Assembly (NCBI GenBank): GCA_003233075.1
Contig: QIKQ01000271.1
Span: forward strand, 1 to 19,457
Direction of reading: 5' to 3'
Origin: Gammaproteobacteria bacterium
Lineage (GTDB): Bacteria > Pseudomonadota > Gammaproteobacteria > SZUA-21
DNA: 19,457 nucleotides
This document shows positions 1 to 7,872 of this stretch, piece by piece. Within the stretch, counting starts at the first letter, position 1, and each line of letters opens with the position of its first letter. The position numbers and the translations under genes are program-made. The notes below the pieces were generated by a model. That model was not told where the DNA came from. It was given only the letters and a program-made list of their open reading frames with translations, and searched no databases.

Positions 1-182
1 TGCCTGCGCATTTCTCGGTCGCGAAATCCAGTCATAGCACACGCTTGAACCATCTCGCGACGAAGTGCTGTGAGAAAAGCGGGCTAGGCCATTTAAAATA
101 TGGGAAAATCGATAAAGCTAGGTTAAGACACAAATCCCCTTCCCACATTTCGTTCACTCGCCGCTTACAGGCTACAATAGAC
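1..182. other. Intergenic left edge, no gene recognised
   Basis: This is the stretch between the window edge and the 3' end of the short-chain dehydrogenase gene. It is more GC-rich than most of the window. One plus-strand frame is open from the edge to a TGA at 186-188, but its translation shows no recognisable family. No RNA gene or clear terminator was seen. Confidence 0.4.
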
Positions 183-899
183 TTATGATTTTTTCTTAAT
201 GACTACATTTTGCATTGGACTTAAATTAATTTCATCAATATTGGATTTATTTGGCATTAAAAGTACCTGCATTATAGATTCAATCACATCATCCACGCTG
301 AGGGCATGATTCACTTCCGGCCCTGGCTCAAAATCCAGATCATCAAAAAAAGGCGTCCTTACTAAACCTGGGTTTATGGTTGTAACCTGTATATTGCTAC
401 GCGAACACTCATGCCTGAGCGACTGCGCAAAGCCGCGTAAGGCAAACTTTGATGCGCAATAGATCGCCCCGTAACGACCACCCTGTAAACCCGATTCAGA
501 GCCAAGAAAGATTAACTTGCCCTGTTTGTTTTTTTTCATCGCCGGAATTAAACTTTTTATTAGATAAACATGAGATTTAAAATTAACATTCATTAGCTTA
601 TCAATATCTAAAAAAGAAAACTCTTCTAGCGAACCAAATTGGCCGATCCCGGCGCAACAAATAAGACCATCAATTTTATCATGCTGCTGACCTATTGATT
701 TAAATTTTTCCGGCAATGAACCTAGGTCTGAAAACTCACAAGGCACTTCGATCAGATTCTGCGTATATTTTTTAGACTCAGCTTTTAGTTTTGTAAAATC
801 TCGTCCTAAAGCTATTACCCTATTACCTTGGCTAAGTAATCTTAAACATATACCCTTACCTATTCCCGAAGTAGCACCTGTGATCAAATAATTAAGCAT
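183..899 (-). CDS. Short-chain dehydrogenase/reductase (SDR family)
   Basis: A 238-residue classical SDR, an NAD(P)-dependent oxidoreductase expected to be cytosolic. The Rossmann glycine motif TGATSGIG is at residues 7-14, CAG (the usual NAG position) at 82-84, the catalytic serine region GSES at 133-136 and the catalytic Y147-x3-K151 in YCASK. The PG motif after the active site is in INPGLVRTPF at about 175-184. Length is normal for the family. It is the last gene of the four-gene minus-strand operon: its ATG lies 20 bp after the radical SAM gene, with an AGGAT ribosome site about 9 bases upstream. The cofactor-binding and catalytic residues are seen directly. The substrate cannot be read from sequence. 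Company with a radical SAM protein, a nucleosidase and a glycosyltransferase may hint at a modified nucleoside, lipid or glycan, but that is only inference. Confidence 0.9.
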   Translation of the reverse strand: MLNYLITGATSGIGKGICLRLLSQGNRVIALGRDFTKLKAESKKYTQNLIEVPCEFSDLGSLPEKFKSIGQQHDKIDGLICCAGIGQFGSLEEFSFLDIDKLMNVNFKSHVYLIKSLIPAMKKNKQGKLIFLGSESGLQGGRYGAIYCASKFALRGFAQSLRHECSRSNIQVTTINPGLVRTPFFDDLDFEPGPEVNHALSVDDVIESIMQVLLMPNKSNIDEINLSPMQNVVIKKKS

Positions 900-919
900 T
901 ATATTTTCATCCTACTTTA

Positions 920-1942
920 TTATCTCTCTTGGCAAGAAAAAAATTTAGACGCTGGAATATAATCTAAAAGTATTTTTTCGCAACCATTAAATAAATTAGC
1001 CTCTATGCTCTCTTTGTAAGAAATCATGTTAGCATTTAATTCTGAGCTTCTTTTACTTAAACCAGCAACAAACAGCGCCTCATCTGGAAACAATTTAGTC
1101 ATTTTTTTGTGGAATTTTTCTGGCAAACGAAACAGTCCCAAGCTCACTGAATGAATGCTTTTTTCGCTTAGATTTGAAAATACAGTCTTAAAGAGATTTT
1201 CATATTGTTGCTGAAAATCTGGGTGATAAATTAATGGATCAAACCTTAATCCTATTTTCCAACCTAGCTTCGCTAACTTTGTAATGGCAGCAATTCTTTT
1301 TGCCACACTAGGCGCTTTGTCCTCCCAGCGTGAGGCTATTTCGTCTGGAGTAAAACTAAAAGCGACAATAACATTATCCATAGGCTCAATATCAAGTAGA
1401 CTGCGGATTTGCGTGCTTTTTGTTCGCAACTCCAATATAGCCTTAGCTTGCCCTTTAAATATTTTTAGGATTGAAGTTACAAACTGACTCACTGGCTCAA
1501 ACGCAAGTGAATCACAATCATAACCCGAAAAATAATAACTGTCTTCTAACTGGTGCTCAACAAATTTAATCTGCAAGGCTGCCGCAAAATCCTCATAGTT
1601 AATAAAAAGAACATAATTGGCTGATTGAAACATGCCTTGCAAAAAACAATAACGGCAATCATAAAGACAATTTAGCATATGTGAAAAATAATAATTATAC
1701 TTACCGCCTATATTGTAAGCGGATGGTGCTGGTAAAACATAATTTGCGTGCTTCCTCGCTAAAATTAAAGCCGGTGATTGTTTTTGCAAACGAAAATTCT
1801 GCGCTTTGCGATTAAAGAGTTCAGTGTATCTCTCACACTCAATGATAGGTATTGCTGCAGACCCTTTGCCAAACTTGTCGCAAATGGCTTTAACTCGCGG
1901 ATGATCCCTTAATTCAGATTCAACATAGATAGCGGAAAACAT
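920..1942 (-). CDS. SPL-family radical SAM protein (spore photoproduct lyase-like)
   Basis: A 340-residue radical SAM protein of the spore photoproduct lyase (SPL) family. The [4Fe-4S] cluster motif C-x3-C-x2-C is at C92, C96 and C99 (CLYDCRYC), preceded by the family's N-terminal extension. C143 in YDCDSLAFEP sits almost exactly where characterised SPLs carry the hydrogen-atom-donor cysteine, roughly 43 residues beyond the cluster. The residue after the last cluster cysteine is Phe100, where characterised enzymes have a second Tyr. True SPL reverses the thymine dimer 5-thyminyl-5,6-dihydrothymine in spores; many non-sporulating bacteria have relatives of unknown substrate, and this looks like one. 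It lies 14 bp after the nucleosidase gene and 20 bp before the SDR, so it is co-transcribed. Family membership is well supported; the substrate is not known. Confidence 0.88.
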   Translation of the reverse strand: MFSAIYVESELRDHPRVKAICDKFGKGSAAIPIIECERYTELFNRKAQNFRLQKQSPALILARKHANYVLPAPSAYNIGGKYNYYFSHMLNCLYDCRYCFLQGMFQSANYVLFINYEDFAAALQIKFVEHQLEDSYYFSGYDCDSLAFEPVSQFVTSILKIFKGQAKAILELRTKSTQIRSLLDIEPMDNVIVAFSFTPDEIASRWEDKAPSVAKRIAAITKLAKLGWKIGLRFDPLIYHPDFQQQYENLFKTVFSNLSEKSIHSVSLGLFRLPEKFHKKMTKLFPDEALFVAGLSKRSSELNANMISYKESIEANLFNGCEKILLDYIPASKFFSCQER

Positions 1943-1956
1943 TTATAAATTACTCA

Positions 1957-2766
1957 CTAATAGGATTCCACACGGTTTTGCAATATCGATATTAAATCTG
2001 CCGCATCTTTTACATTCGCCTTTTCTATTTGATCAATATATTTCATATCGTCTAATGCCTGTAAATTGTAAAACAAATTACGTAGTAAATGGTTCTGTGT
2101 TTCTGAGAAATGAAACCGCCTGCGCCACTCAAGCCACTGAGCAGGTACGCGTATTTGCATCTGACGTTGAGAAAATAAATTCATTATATCTGATTTAGTT
2201 TCTTCTATTATTTCTAAATTATTTTCTATTAGTGAAGAAACATTATTGGGTTTTAAATCATAGACATTGCTTGTATGATTGTCTGAAATGATTTTTAAGC
2301 ATTGTATAAACTCAAGACTTGTTTGGCGACTCGCGGCAACAAAAAAACCACAGGCCTCCATATCGTAAACTAAATCATCTGCATACTCAGTTTCCACCAC
2401 TTCCACTGTGCAAATTTCCACGCCTGGCACAGATAAAGATTGACTCACAAACGGATAATGATTTAGCGTGCTCGATTTCTCTATAATTTTGTGTGCCAAT
2501 ACCGCTGTACCACACTCACGATCTCGATGTCCTGCAATGCCAACATTTAACCAAGCGCTGTTTTGCTCAATATCAATATTTTTAATAAAACCCGCGACAA
2601 ATCCAGTTGCAGCTGCACTGGCTAGTTTGCCAGAACCAGTGACTACCAAATTCATATCCTTGCCGCTGTAAAGTGGAAACGCATGAATTGCATGATTACG
2701 TTTAAGCTTGTAATAAGCAATGATTGGCTTTGCTTCTGCCGCTAAGGCGACAATAATATTTATCAA
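1957..2766 (-). CDS. MTA/SAH-nucleosidase-like nucleoside phosphorylase-superfamily protein
   Basis: A 269-residue protein of the purine nucleoside phosphorylase/MTAN fold. The N terminus VALAAEAKPII has Glu11 at the position of the MTAN catalytic acid. The central LNVGIAGH (73-80), the DME motif at 135-137 and the SDN at 161-163 correspond to the ribose-binding Glu and catalytic Asp of nucleosidases. About 75 extra residues at the C terminus, rich in aromatic and basic residues, are not part of the minimal fold. The start is a TTG whose TTGA overlaps the TGA of the glycosyltransferase gene, so translation is probably coupled; a later ATG would delete Glu11. Members split N-glycosidic bonds of MTA, SAH or 5'-deoxyadenosine. 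Next to a radical SAM gene, removal of 5'-deoxyadenosine is an attractive but unproven role. A hopanoid- or futalosine-type nucleosidase is an alternative. Confidence 0.75.
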   Translation of the reverse strand: MINIIVALAAEAKPIIAYYKLKRNHAIHAFPLYSGKDMNLVVTGSGKLASAAATGFVAGFIKNIDIEQNSAWLNVGIAGHRDRECGTAVLAHKIIEKSSTLNHYPFVSQSLSVPGVEICTVEVVETEYADDLVYDMEACGFFVAASRQTSLEFIQCLKIISDNHTSNVYDLKPNNVSSLIENNLEIIEETKSDIMNLFSQRQMQIRVPAQWLEWRRRFHFSETQNHLLRNLFYNLQALDDMKYIDQIEKANVKDAADLISILQNRVESY

Positions 2767-3614
2767 AGCGGCTCACCCGATTCCTCGCTGCTATATTCTG
2801 CCACTAATTTAGAATAGTAGCGAAACATTGTTTGATTATCTCTTTTTTTGGCACCTTTAACTAATACCTTGGATTTTTTTATTAACATTTGGATCGCGGC
2901 ATTTCGATTTTCAGCAGACAAACTAGGATCTTTTAAAATCTTTTTAATTGATCTAATTCGCATCCGATCCATGCCCCAAAACTTTTTGGATAATTGATCT
3001 TTATGTCCACCGTACTTTATAAGCAAGGCTTCTTTTGAGTATAAGACAAGATATCGACTACAAGTCCGCAACCAAAAATCATAATCTTCGCAGGCCAATA
3101 AAGTTCGATCAAATAAGCCAACCTCCTCAAAAACAGATCGGTGAATTAAGACCGATGAAGGCGAAATTAAGCATAATGCTAAGCTACGCTGAAATAGATC
3201 TCCGCCCTGCTTTTGATGTTTTTGCATTTGATTCACACGTACGCCATCACGAATCCATATTTCATTGGTATGACAAATTTTGTAATCTGGCATGTTTTTA
3301 AGTAACTCAATTTGAGTCTGTAATTTCGATGGAAACCATTCATCATCAGAATCCAATAAAGCAATCCATTCACCGCTAGCTTGCGTTATTCCGCTATTAC
3401 GCGCAGCGCTGACACCACGATTGAAGGGGTGGCGAATTAACTTAATCTGCGGATAATGCTTTTCAATCAAATTAACGCTATCGTCAGCCGACGCATCATC
3501 TACCACAATAATTTCGTTTGCTGGCATTGTTTGTGCCATAACCGAATCACAGGCACGCGGTAAAAAATCCGCACGATTATAAGTTGGAATAACAACTGAT
3601 ATTGTGTATCTCAT
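2763..3614 (-). CDS. Glycosyltransferase family 2 (GT-A fold)
   Basis: A 283-residue inverting GT2 glycosyltransferase without membrane segments. The N terminus VVIPTYNRADF, the nucleotide-binding DD at 39-40 (VVDDAS), the NRGVSAARNSGI segment at 66-76, the metal-binding DSDDEW with Asp88 and Asp90, and the ED pair at 176-177 in CEDYDFWLR are all family hallmarks. It transfers a sugar from a nucleotide-sugar donor, at the cytoplasmic face; donor and acceptor are unknown. It is the first gene of the operon and its last four bases overlap the nucleosidase start. A promoter-like pair (TTGACG, 18-bp spacer, TATATT) lies directly upstream on the minus strand. No other glycan-cluster genes are nearby, so this is not an obvious O-antigen or capsule locus. 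Confidence 0.9.
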   Translation of the reverse strand: MRYTISVVIPTYNRADFLPRACDSVMAQTMPANEIIVVDDASADDSVNLIEKHYPQIKLIRHPFNRGVSAARNSGITQASGEWIALLDSDDEWFPSKLQTQIELLKNMPDYKICHTNEIWIRDGVRVNQMQKHQKQGGDLFQRSLALCLISPSSVLIHRSVFEEVGLFDRTLLACEDYDFWLRTCSRYLVLYSKEALLIKYGGHKDQLSKKFWGMDRMRIRSIKKILKDPSLSAENRNAAIQMLIKKSKVLVKGAKKRDNQTMFRYYSKLVAEYSSEESGEPL

Positions 3615-3630
3615 TTAAGCCCTAAATCTG

Positions 3631-3660
3631 AATATAATTTTTTAAATCAGCTAACGTCAA
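3631..3660 (-). promoter_or_regulatory. Candidate sigma-70 promoter for the GT2 operon
   Basis: Read on the minus strand, TTGACG (3655-3660) is followed after 18 bp by TATATT (3631-3636). The predicted transcription start is only about 10 bases before the GT2 ATG, with AGGG at 3620-3623 as the ribosome site, so the leader would be very short. Confidence 0.4.
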
Positions 3661-3874
3661 CTAGTCAAACTGCTATGCTAAAATATTCAACACATATAAG
3701 TCTCACAAATTAGTACATGTTCCTATTATAGATAATTTTAACAATTCTTGACTAGCAAGACTAAGCACTCTACTCTAAACTTCTCAAGTATAAAGCAAAC
3801 ACCCAGAATAGTTAAAAAATTAAGCAACGTATACAATATTTATTGCATTTTATTTATCACACTTTTTCTTTGTC

Positions 3875-3881
3875 AAAGGTG
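3875..3881 (+). promoter_or_regulatory. Ribosome binding site deciding the VWA start
   Basis: AAAGGTG lies six bases before the ATG at 3888. The longest open frame begins at a TTG at 3843 and would put about 15 residues in front of a typical signal peptide. This ribosome site supports the ATG instead. Confidence 0.7.
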
Positions 3882-3887
3882 AAAACA

Positions 3888-5798
3888 ATGAATTATCCAC
3901 TTCGTCAAAATATCCTAATCTGCTTATCTCTAATAATTTCAATAATTTTGATTGGCAACGCGAATGCTGCTGAATCTAAATCCGCCGCAAAGGATGTCAT
4001 TTTGGTATTGGATGCCTCAGGCAGTATGTGGGGGAAAATAAAAGGCAAAGCAAAAATCACAATCGCACGTGATGTCATTAAAAAAATGTTGAAAACCTGG
4101 AATAAGGATACTCGATTGGGCCTACTAGCTTACGGACACCGGCGTAAAGGCGATTGTAAAGATATCCAACAAATAGTCCCGGTTTCATTAGTCAATGCTA
4201 AAAATATTATGCTTAAACTGAAAAAAATAAGTCCAAAAGGCAAAACCCCTTTAAGCGCAGCAGTAAAACAAGCGGCTGAAATATTAAAATACACAGAAGA
4301 TCGCGCAACTGTTATTTTAATCAGTGATGGCAAAGAAACATGTAATGTCGATCCTTGCAAGCTTGGCACTGAATTAGAAAAAAAGGGTGTCGACTTTACC
4401 GCACATGTCATTGGTTTTGATGTGAATAAGAAAAAAGATATCGCTCAGTTGAAATGTTTAGCCAATAATACTGGTGGTAAATTCTTTACCGCAAAAAATG
4501 CCGCTGGATTAGCTACGGCAATTAATAAAGTCGTTAAGGCGGCTGAAAAAGAAAAAACCGGCCTAATGATTAGTGCCCTTAAAACCAAAGGCGGCACACC
4601 ACTCTCAGCCGATTGGAATTTGTACGATCCGAGCAAAAAACGTATCGCTTACAAATACAATACCAAAAAAGCATTTTTTGAACTCGCACCTGGTAAATAT
4701 CGAATTCAAGCAAAAGTGGGCTCCGCTAGCGGCGACAAGGAAATCACAATTGAAAAAGATAAAACCACTAATGAATTACTAATTTTAGGCGCTGGCCAAT
4801 TAGACTTAAAAACAGTCATGATTAAAGGTGGTTCAAATCTCTCAGCAAATTGGCAAATATTAAAAAAGAACGTCGATAATAGTTTTAAAAAGATAGCCTA
4901 TACCTACAATTCAAAAAATTATAAAGTCACTGTACCTGCCGGAAAATATACAGTAAATGTTAAAATTAGCTCCAGCGAAAAATCAGAAGTTGTGCAAGTC
5001 AAAGCAGGCGAAACTACCAATCACACCATTATATTAGGCTCAGGTCGAATTGTATTAAGCGCAATATTAAATACCGGTGGCGCAGTGGTCAGCACTAACT
5101 GGCAAATTTTCGAGACCCTAAAAAATGATTTAGGCAAGGTAAAAAAAGTAGCTTATACCTACAACAGTAAAGCATTCGCCATTATATTGGCTGCCGGTAA
5201 GTATCAAGTAGAAGCAAAATCCGGCAATGCAATTAAATCCGAAATTATTGAAGTTATTGCAGGTAAATCCATTGATCACACTGTCAACTTGGCCGCCGGC
5301 CGTGTTGCCCTAACCGCTGTCATGGCACCTGGTGGTAGCAAGCTAAGTACAAACTGGAATGTTTTCGAATTAAATCCAGATGGCAAACCTGGCAAAAAAG
5401 TGACTTATACCTATAATTCCAAAATTTTTAACATGACCCTGCCAGCCGGAAAATATATTGCCCAGGCCATCTCAGGTAAAGCCAGTAAATCACTAGAGCT
5501 TGTTATTAGCGAAGGTAAAGTTACAACGCTTGAAGTTGATTTACAAGCCGGCAACGTAAACTTAAATGCAAAAATGGCCGGTGCGCTAGTCAACGCGAAT
5601 TGGAACATTACTAATGCAGTCAAAAATGACTTAGGGAAATATAAAAAAATCACCTACAGTTATAACCGAAAATCTTTTAATGTCATGCTTCCTGCAGGAA
5701 AATACATTGTCACCGTTACTGCACAAAAGAAAACGGCCAACTTAGAGATTGACGTTCCCGCCGGAAAAACAACAAACTTCAACATTGAAATAAAATAA
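3888..5798 (+). CDS. Exported VWA-domain protein with five tandem beta-rich repeats
   Basis: A 636-residue secreted protein. Residues 1-27 are a Sec signal peptide (basic start, hydrophobic ILICLSLIISIILIG, cleavage after ANA). Residues about 34-220 form a von Willebrand factor A domain with a complete MIDAS: DASGSM at 42-47, a Thr in KGKTPLSAA and Asp in VILISDGKE. Four cysteines could form disulfides, fitting a periplasmic or surface location. Residues 225-636 hold five repeats of 76-85 residues starting near 225, 301, 384, 469 and 553. Each has a central Trp (ADWNLYD, ANWQILK, TNWQIFE), a YxYNxK motif and a PAGKY turn, which suggests a small beta-sandwich similar to regulatory or PEGA-like domains. 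Lysine is abundant. It is monocistronic and divergent from the GT2 operon. Metal-dependent protein or matrix binding is the family expectation; the ligand is unknown. Confidence 0.85.
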   Translation: MNYPLRQNILICLSLIISIILIGNANAAESKSAAKDVILVLDASGSMWGKIKGKAKITIARDVIKKMLKTWNKDTRLGLLAYGHRRKGDCKDIQQIVPVSLVNAKNIMLKLKKISPKGKTPLSAAVKQAAEILKYTEDRATVILISDGKETCNVDPCKLGTELEKKGVDFTAHVIGFDVNKKKDIAQLKCLANNTGGKFFTAKNAAGLATAINKVVKAAEKEKTGLMISALKTKGGTPLSADWNLYDPSKKRIAYKYNTKKAFFELAPGKYRIQAKVGSASGDKEITIEKDKTTNELLILGAGQLDLKTVMIKGGSNLSANWQILKKNVDNSFKKIAYTYNSKNYKVTVPAGKYTVNVKISSSEKSEVVQVKAGETTNHTIILGSGRIVLSAILNTGGAVVSTNWQIFETLKNDLGKVKKVAYTYNSKAFAIILAAGKYQVEAKSGNAIKSEIIEVIAGKSIDHTVNLAAGRVALTAVMAPGGSKLSTNWNVFELNPDGKPGKKVTYTYNSKIFNMTLPAGKYIAQAISGKASKSLELVISEGKVTTLEVDLQAGNVNLNAKMAGALVNANWNITNAVKNDLGKYKKITYSYNRKSFNVMLPAGKYIVTVTAQKKTANLEIDVPAGKTTNFNIEIK

Positions 5799-5819
5799 TT
5801 ACGCCCCCGCCGTAATGAA

Positions 5820-5982
5820 TGAACGAGCCCTTGCTTGCGGTCGCTCTCGGCAACTGCTACAGCAAAGCTCTACCTCCTGCATCCCTGCAGTCGTCTGCCA
5901 TCGTGGCCTCCGCGACATAAGTCCGTCAGTGGACAAAATCGCGAGTTCGACGTAGTAAGAACGCGAAAGCGTTCGACACTAC
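5820..5982 (+). repeat. Extragenic repeat module downstream of the VWA gene
   Basis: The module begins 22 bases after the VWA stop codon with the 11-mer TGAACGAGCCC (5820-5830) and ends with a 42-base hairpin unit at 5941-5982. The same 11-mer and hairpin occur in the same order after the LuxR-type gene (11614-11807). The DNA between them is less alike. The module is non-coding in all frames examined. Confidence 0.5.
5941..5982 (+). repeat. Hairpin repeat, copy 1 of a covarying pair
   Basis: After GCGAGTTCGA the unit folds as GTAGT/ACTAC outer arms (5952-5956 with 5978-5982) and a 6-bp inner stem GAACGC/GCGTTC (5959-5964 with 5969-5974) closed by a GAAA tetraloop. Copy 2 at 11766-11807 has the same length and internal loops, with one compensatory base-pair change in the inner stem. 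Confidence 0.65.
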
Positions 5983-5998
5983 ATCCCAAATGAGTGGT

Positions 5999-6030
5999 TG
6001 GCCTTTAGGCCAGCAGTTCTTTATTTTTTC
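5999..6030 (+). terminator. Probable rho-independent terminator
   Basis: TGGCCT (5999-6004) and AGGCCA (6007-6012) form a tight hairpin, followed after a few bases by the T-rich run TTCTTTATTTTTT. It could end transcripts from the VWA gene, about 200 bases after its stop codon. Confidence 0.5.
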
Positions 6031-6039
6031 CTCTCCCTA

Positions 6040-6263
6040 ATTCAATTGTTATTAGCTTACCCATCACCTTGATCTGGCTGAAAACATTGGAAACCGCTGA
6101 GTATTTTGATTAGCGCAAGGAGTCGGCTTGCCTGGACGGCAAGCATTTTTTCCCAAGGCCATGGATGGCCTTTGAAAAAAACCTTCTGAGCAAATCTAAA
6201 TATGAAGATAAAGGGTTTTAGTAAAACAGACAGAGCAAGGTGATGAATGAGCTAAAATTGAAT
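6040..6263. mobile_element. MITE-like foldback element with imperfect terminal inverted repeats
   Basis: The left arm 6040-6080 and right arm 6227-6263 are inverted copies. ATTCAATT (6040-6047) pairs with 6256-6263, TTAGCT (6052-6057) with 6250-6255, and a 19-base block at 6062-6080 pairs with 6227-6245 at 17 of 19 positions, including 10 consecutive bases (CATCACCTTG). Inside are two perfect hairpins: GCTTGCC-TGGAC-GGCAAGC (6126-6144), followed by ATTTTTT, and AAGGCCAT-GG-ATGGCCTT (6155-6172). There is no coding capacity, and no convincing target-site duplication was identified. The size, arms and lack of genes fit a miniature inverted-repeat element or a large structured extragenic repeat. 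Confidence 0.55.
6126..6151 (+). terminator. Terminator-like hairpin inside the foldback element
   Basis: A perfect 7-bp stem (GCTTGCC/GGCAAGC) with a 5-base loop is followed by ATTTTTT on the plus strand, the form of a rho-independent terminator. The next hairpin, at 6155-6172, lies only 10 bases on and is followed by A residues, so it would suit the opposite strand. Confidence 0.5.
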
Positions 6264-6294
6264 CTATCCCAATGTTTGCGCAGCAAACAAAAAA

Positions 6295-7869
6295 TCACAA
6301 ATCAAACTTTATACCCTGCGCCAAAGGTAACTCCGAACTCCAATTAATGGTATTGGTTTGCCGACGCATATAAGCCTTCCAACTATCGGAACCCGCTTCA
6401 CGGCCACCACCTGTGTCTTTCTCTCCACCAAAGGCGCCACCAATTTCCGCGCCTGACGTACCAATATTAATATTAGCAATGCCACAATCGCTCCCCATTG
6501 CAGATAAATATTTTTCTGCACTGCGCATTGATTCAGTAAACAAAGCCGACGACAAACCTTGACTCACGCCGTTTTGAATTTCTATCGCCTCATCCAAACT
6601 AGAATACGACATGATGTATAATATCGGTGCAAATGTTTCTCGTTGCACAAAATCATGATCATTTTGAGCAAGCACGATTGTTGGCGCTACATAATTACCC
6701 TCGCCGGAGAACGCTTCGCCACCGTAAATAATTTCACAATCCATGGCATTAATTTCCTCAATTGTTTGCGTATATACTTCAACTGCCTGCTCATCTATCA
6801 GTGGCCCCATCAATACTTGCGAATCTAATGGATTGCCAATTTTAACCTGCTCTAAAGCCGCCGCTAAACCAGATTGCACCTCTTCCATTCTCGATTCATG
6901 CACTATCAATCTTCGTGTACTTGTACATCTCTGCCCAGCCGTGCCGACAAAACCAAAAATGACTGCGGGTATTGCTAAATTTAAATCCGCAGTTTCGTCG
7001 ATAATAATTGCATTATTACCACTTAATTCTAAAAGAGAACGACCCAGACGTTCGGCTACCCAAGTGCCCACCTTACGGCCTATCGTGCTTGAACCAGTAA
7101 ATGAAACCAAGGGCACTCGAGTATCCTTAACTAATTTTTCAACTAACTCATTCTTGCTTGGTATAAACAAGCTAAACACACTATTGAAACCAGATTCTGC
7201 CATCACTTGATTGCAAATCGATTGAACGGCAATTGCACACAGCGGGGTTTTCGGCGATGGTTTCCAAATCACTGTATTTCCGCAAATTGCTGCGATAAAA
7301 GCATTCCACGCCCAAACTGCAACTGGAAAATTAAAGGCACTAATCACGGCTACGGGACCGACGGGGTGCCACTGTTCGTACATGCGATGTTGCACTCGCT
7401 CTGAGTGCATAGTATTCCCATATAACATCCTTGACTGACCAACGGCAAAATCAGCAATATCAATCATTTCCTGTACTTCACCATCGCCTTCTTGTTTTAT
7501 CTTGCCCATCTCTAAGCTAACTAGGCTTCCAAGCGGATCTTTATATTCACGCAATTTTTCACCAATGAGGCGAATATATTCGCCACGCTGAGGTGCGGGC
7601 AATACCCGCCAAGCTTGAAAAGTTCGTAAACTCATCGACATTATTTGTTCATAATCTGCGTCTTGGCTAGCGGAGACTTGCGCGATAAGCTCAGAAGTAG
7701 CTGGGTTTATAGAATCAATTAAAGCTGATTGTTTTATCGCTGACCACATTGCCTCGCTGCCACTAAGGCCAAAACATGTTCCTGAATTTTGCGGATTTAA
7801 ACCCAATTTTGAAAATATAGATAAAACGGAATCTAATAATTTCTCATTCGAAATCTTGATTGCACTCAT
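6295..7869 (-). CDS. Alpha-aminoadipate-semialdehyde dehydrogenase (ALDH7/antiquitin type)
   Basis: A 524-residue aldehyde dehydrogenase of the ALDH7 branch. It oxidises alpha-aminoadipate semialdehyde (in equilibrium with piperideine-6-carboxylate) to 2-aminoadipate with NAD+. The catalytic Cys315 lies in GTAGQRCTS and the general base Glu281 in LLELSGNN, 34 residues apart as is standard. The cofactor motif SFTGSSTIGR precedes them, and the C-terminal QTNTINWSSELPLAQGIKF stretch is typical of ALDH7. Length is normal. The ATG is 3 bases after the saccharopine dehydrogenase stop, with GGAG inside the end of that gene, so translation is coupled. Pairing with saccharopine dehydrogenase strongly supports the lysine-degradation role; betaine or other aldehyde specificities are less likely. 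Confidence 0.9.
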   Translation of the reverse strand: MSAIKISNEKLLDSVLSIFSKLGLNPQNSGTCFGLSGSEAMWSAIKQSALIDSINPATSELIAQVSASQDADYEQIMSMSLRTFQAWRVLPAPQRGEYIRLIGEKLREYKDPLGSLVSLEMGKIKQEGDGEVQEMIDIADFAVGQSRMLYGNTMHSERVQHRMYEQWHPVGPVAVISAFNFPVAVWAWNAFIAAICGNTVIWKPSPKTPLCAIAVQSICNQVMAESGFNSVFSLFIPSKNELVEKLVKDTRVPLVSFTGSSTIGRKVGTWVAERLGRSLLELSGNNAIIIDETADLNLAIPAVIFGFVGTAGQRCTSTRRLIVHESRMEEVQSGLAAALEQVKIGNPLDSQVLMGPLIDEQAVEVYTQTIEEINAMDCEIIYGGEAFSGEGNYVAPTIVLAQNDHDFVQRETFAPILYIMSYSSLDEAIEIQNGVSQGLSSALFTESMRSAEKYLSAMGSDCGIANINIGTSGAEIGGAFGGEKDTGGGREAGSDSWKAYMRRQTNTINWSSELPLAQGIKFDL

Positions 7870-7872
7870 GAT

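Noticed and set aside
3..188. An open plus-strand frame from the window edge to a TGA
   Set aside because: No start is visible, its translation matches no family I know, and its end overlaps the SDR stop codon. A frame of about 60 codons can occur by chance.
5941..5982. GTTCGA strings resembling a tRNA T-loop
   Set aside because: There are no flanking T-stem, anticodon arm or acceptor stem. The strings belong to the hairpin repeat.
6273..6289. TGTTTGC/GCAAACA hairpin just after the aldehyde dehydrogenase stop codon
   Set aside because: It is a perfect 7-bp stem, but on the gene's strand no T run follows it (the T run comes before), so it is not a standard terminator for that gene.
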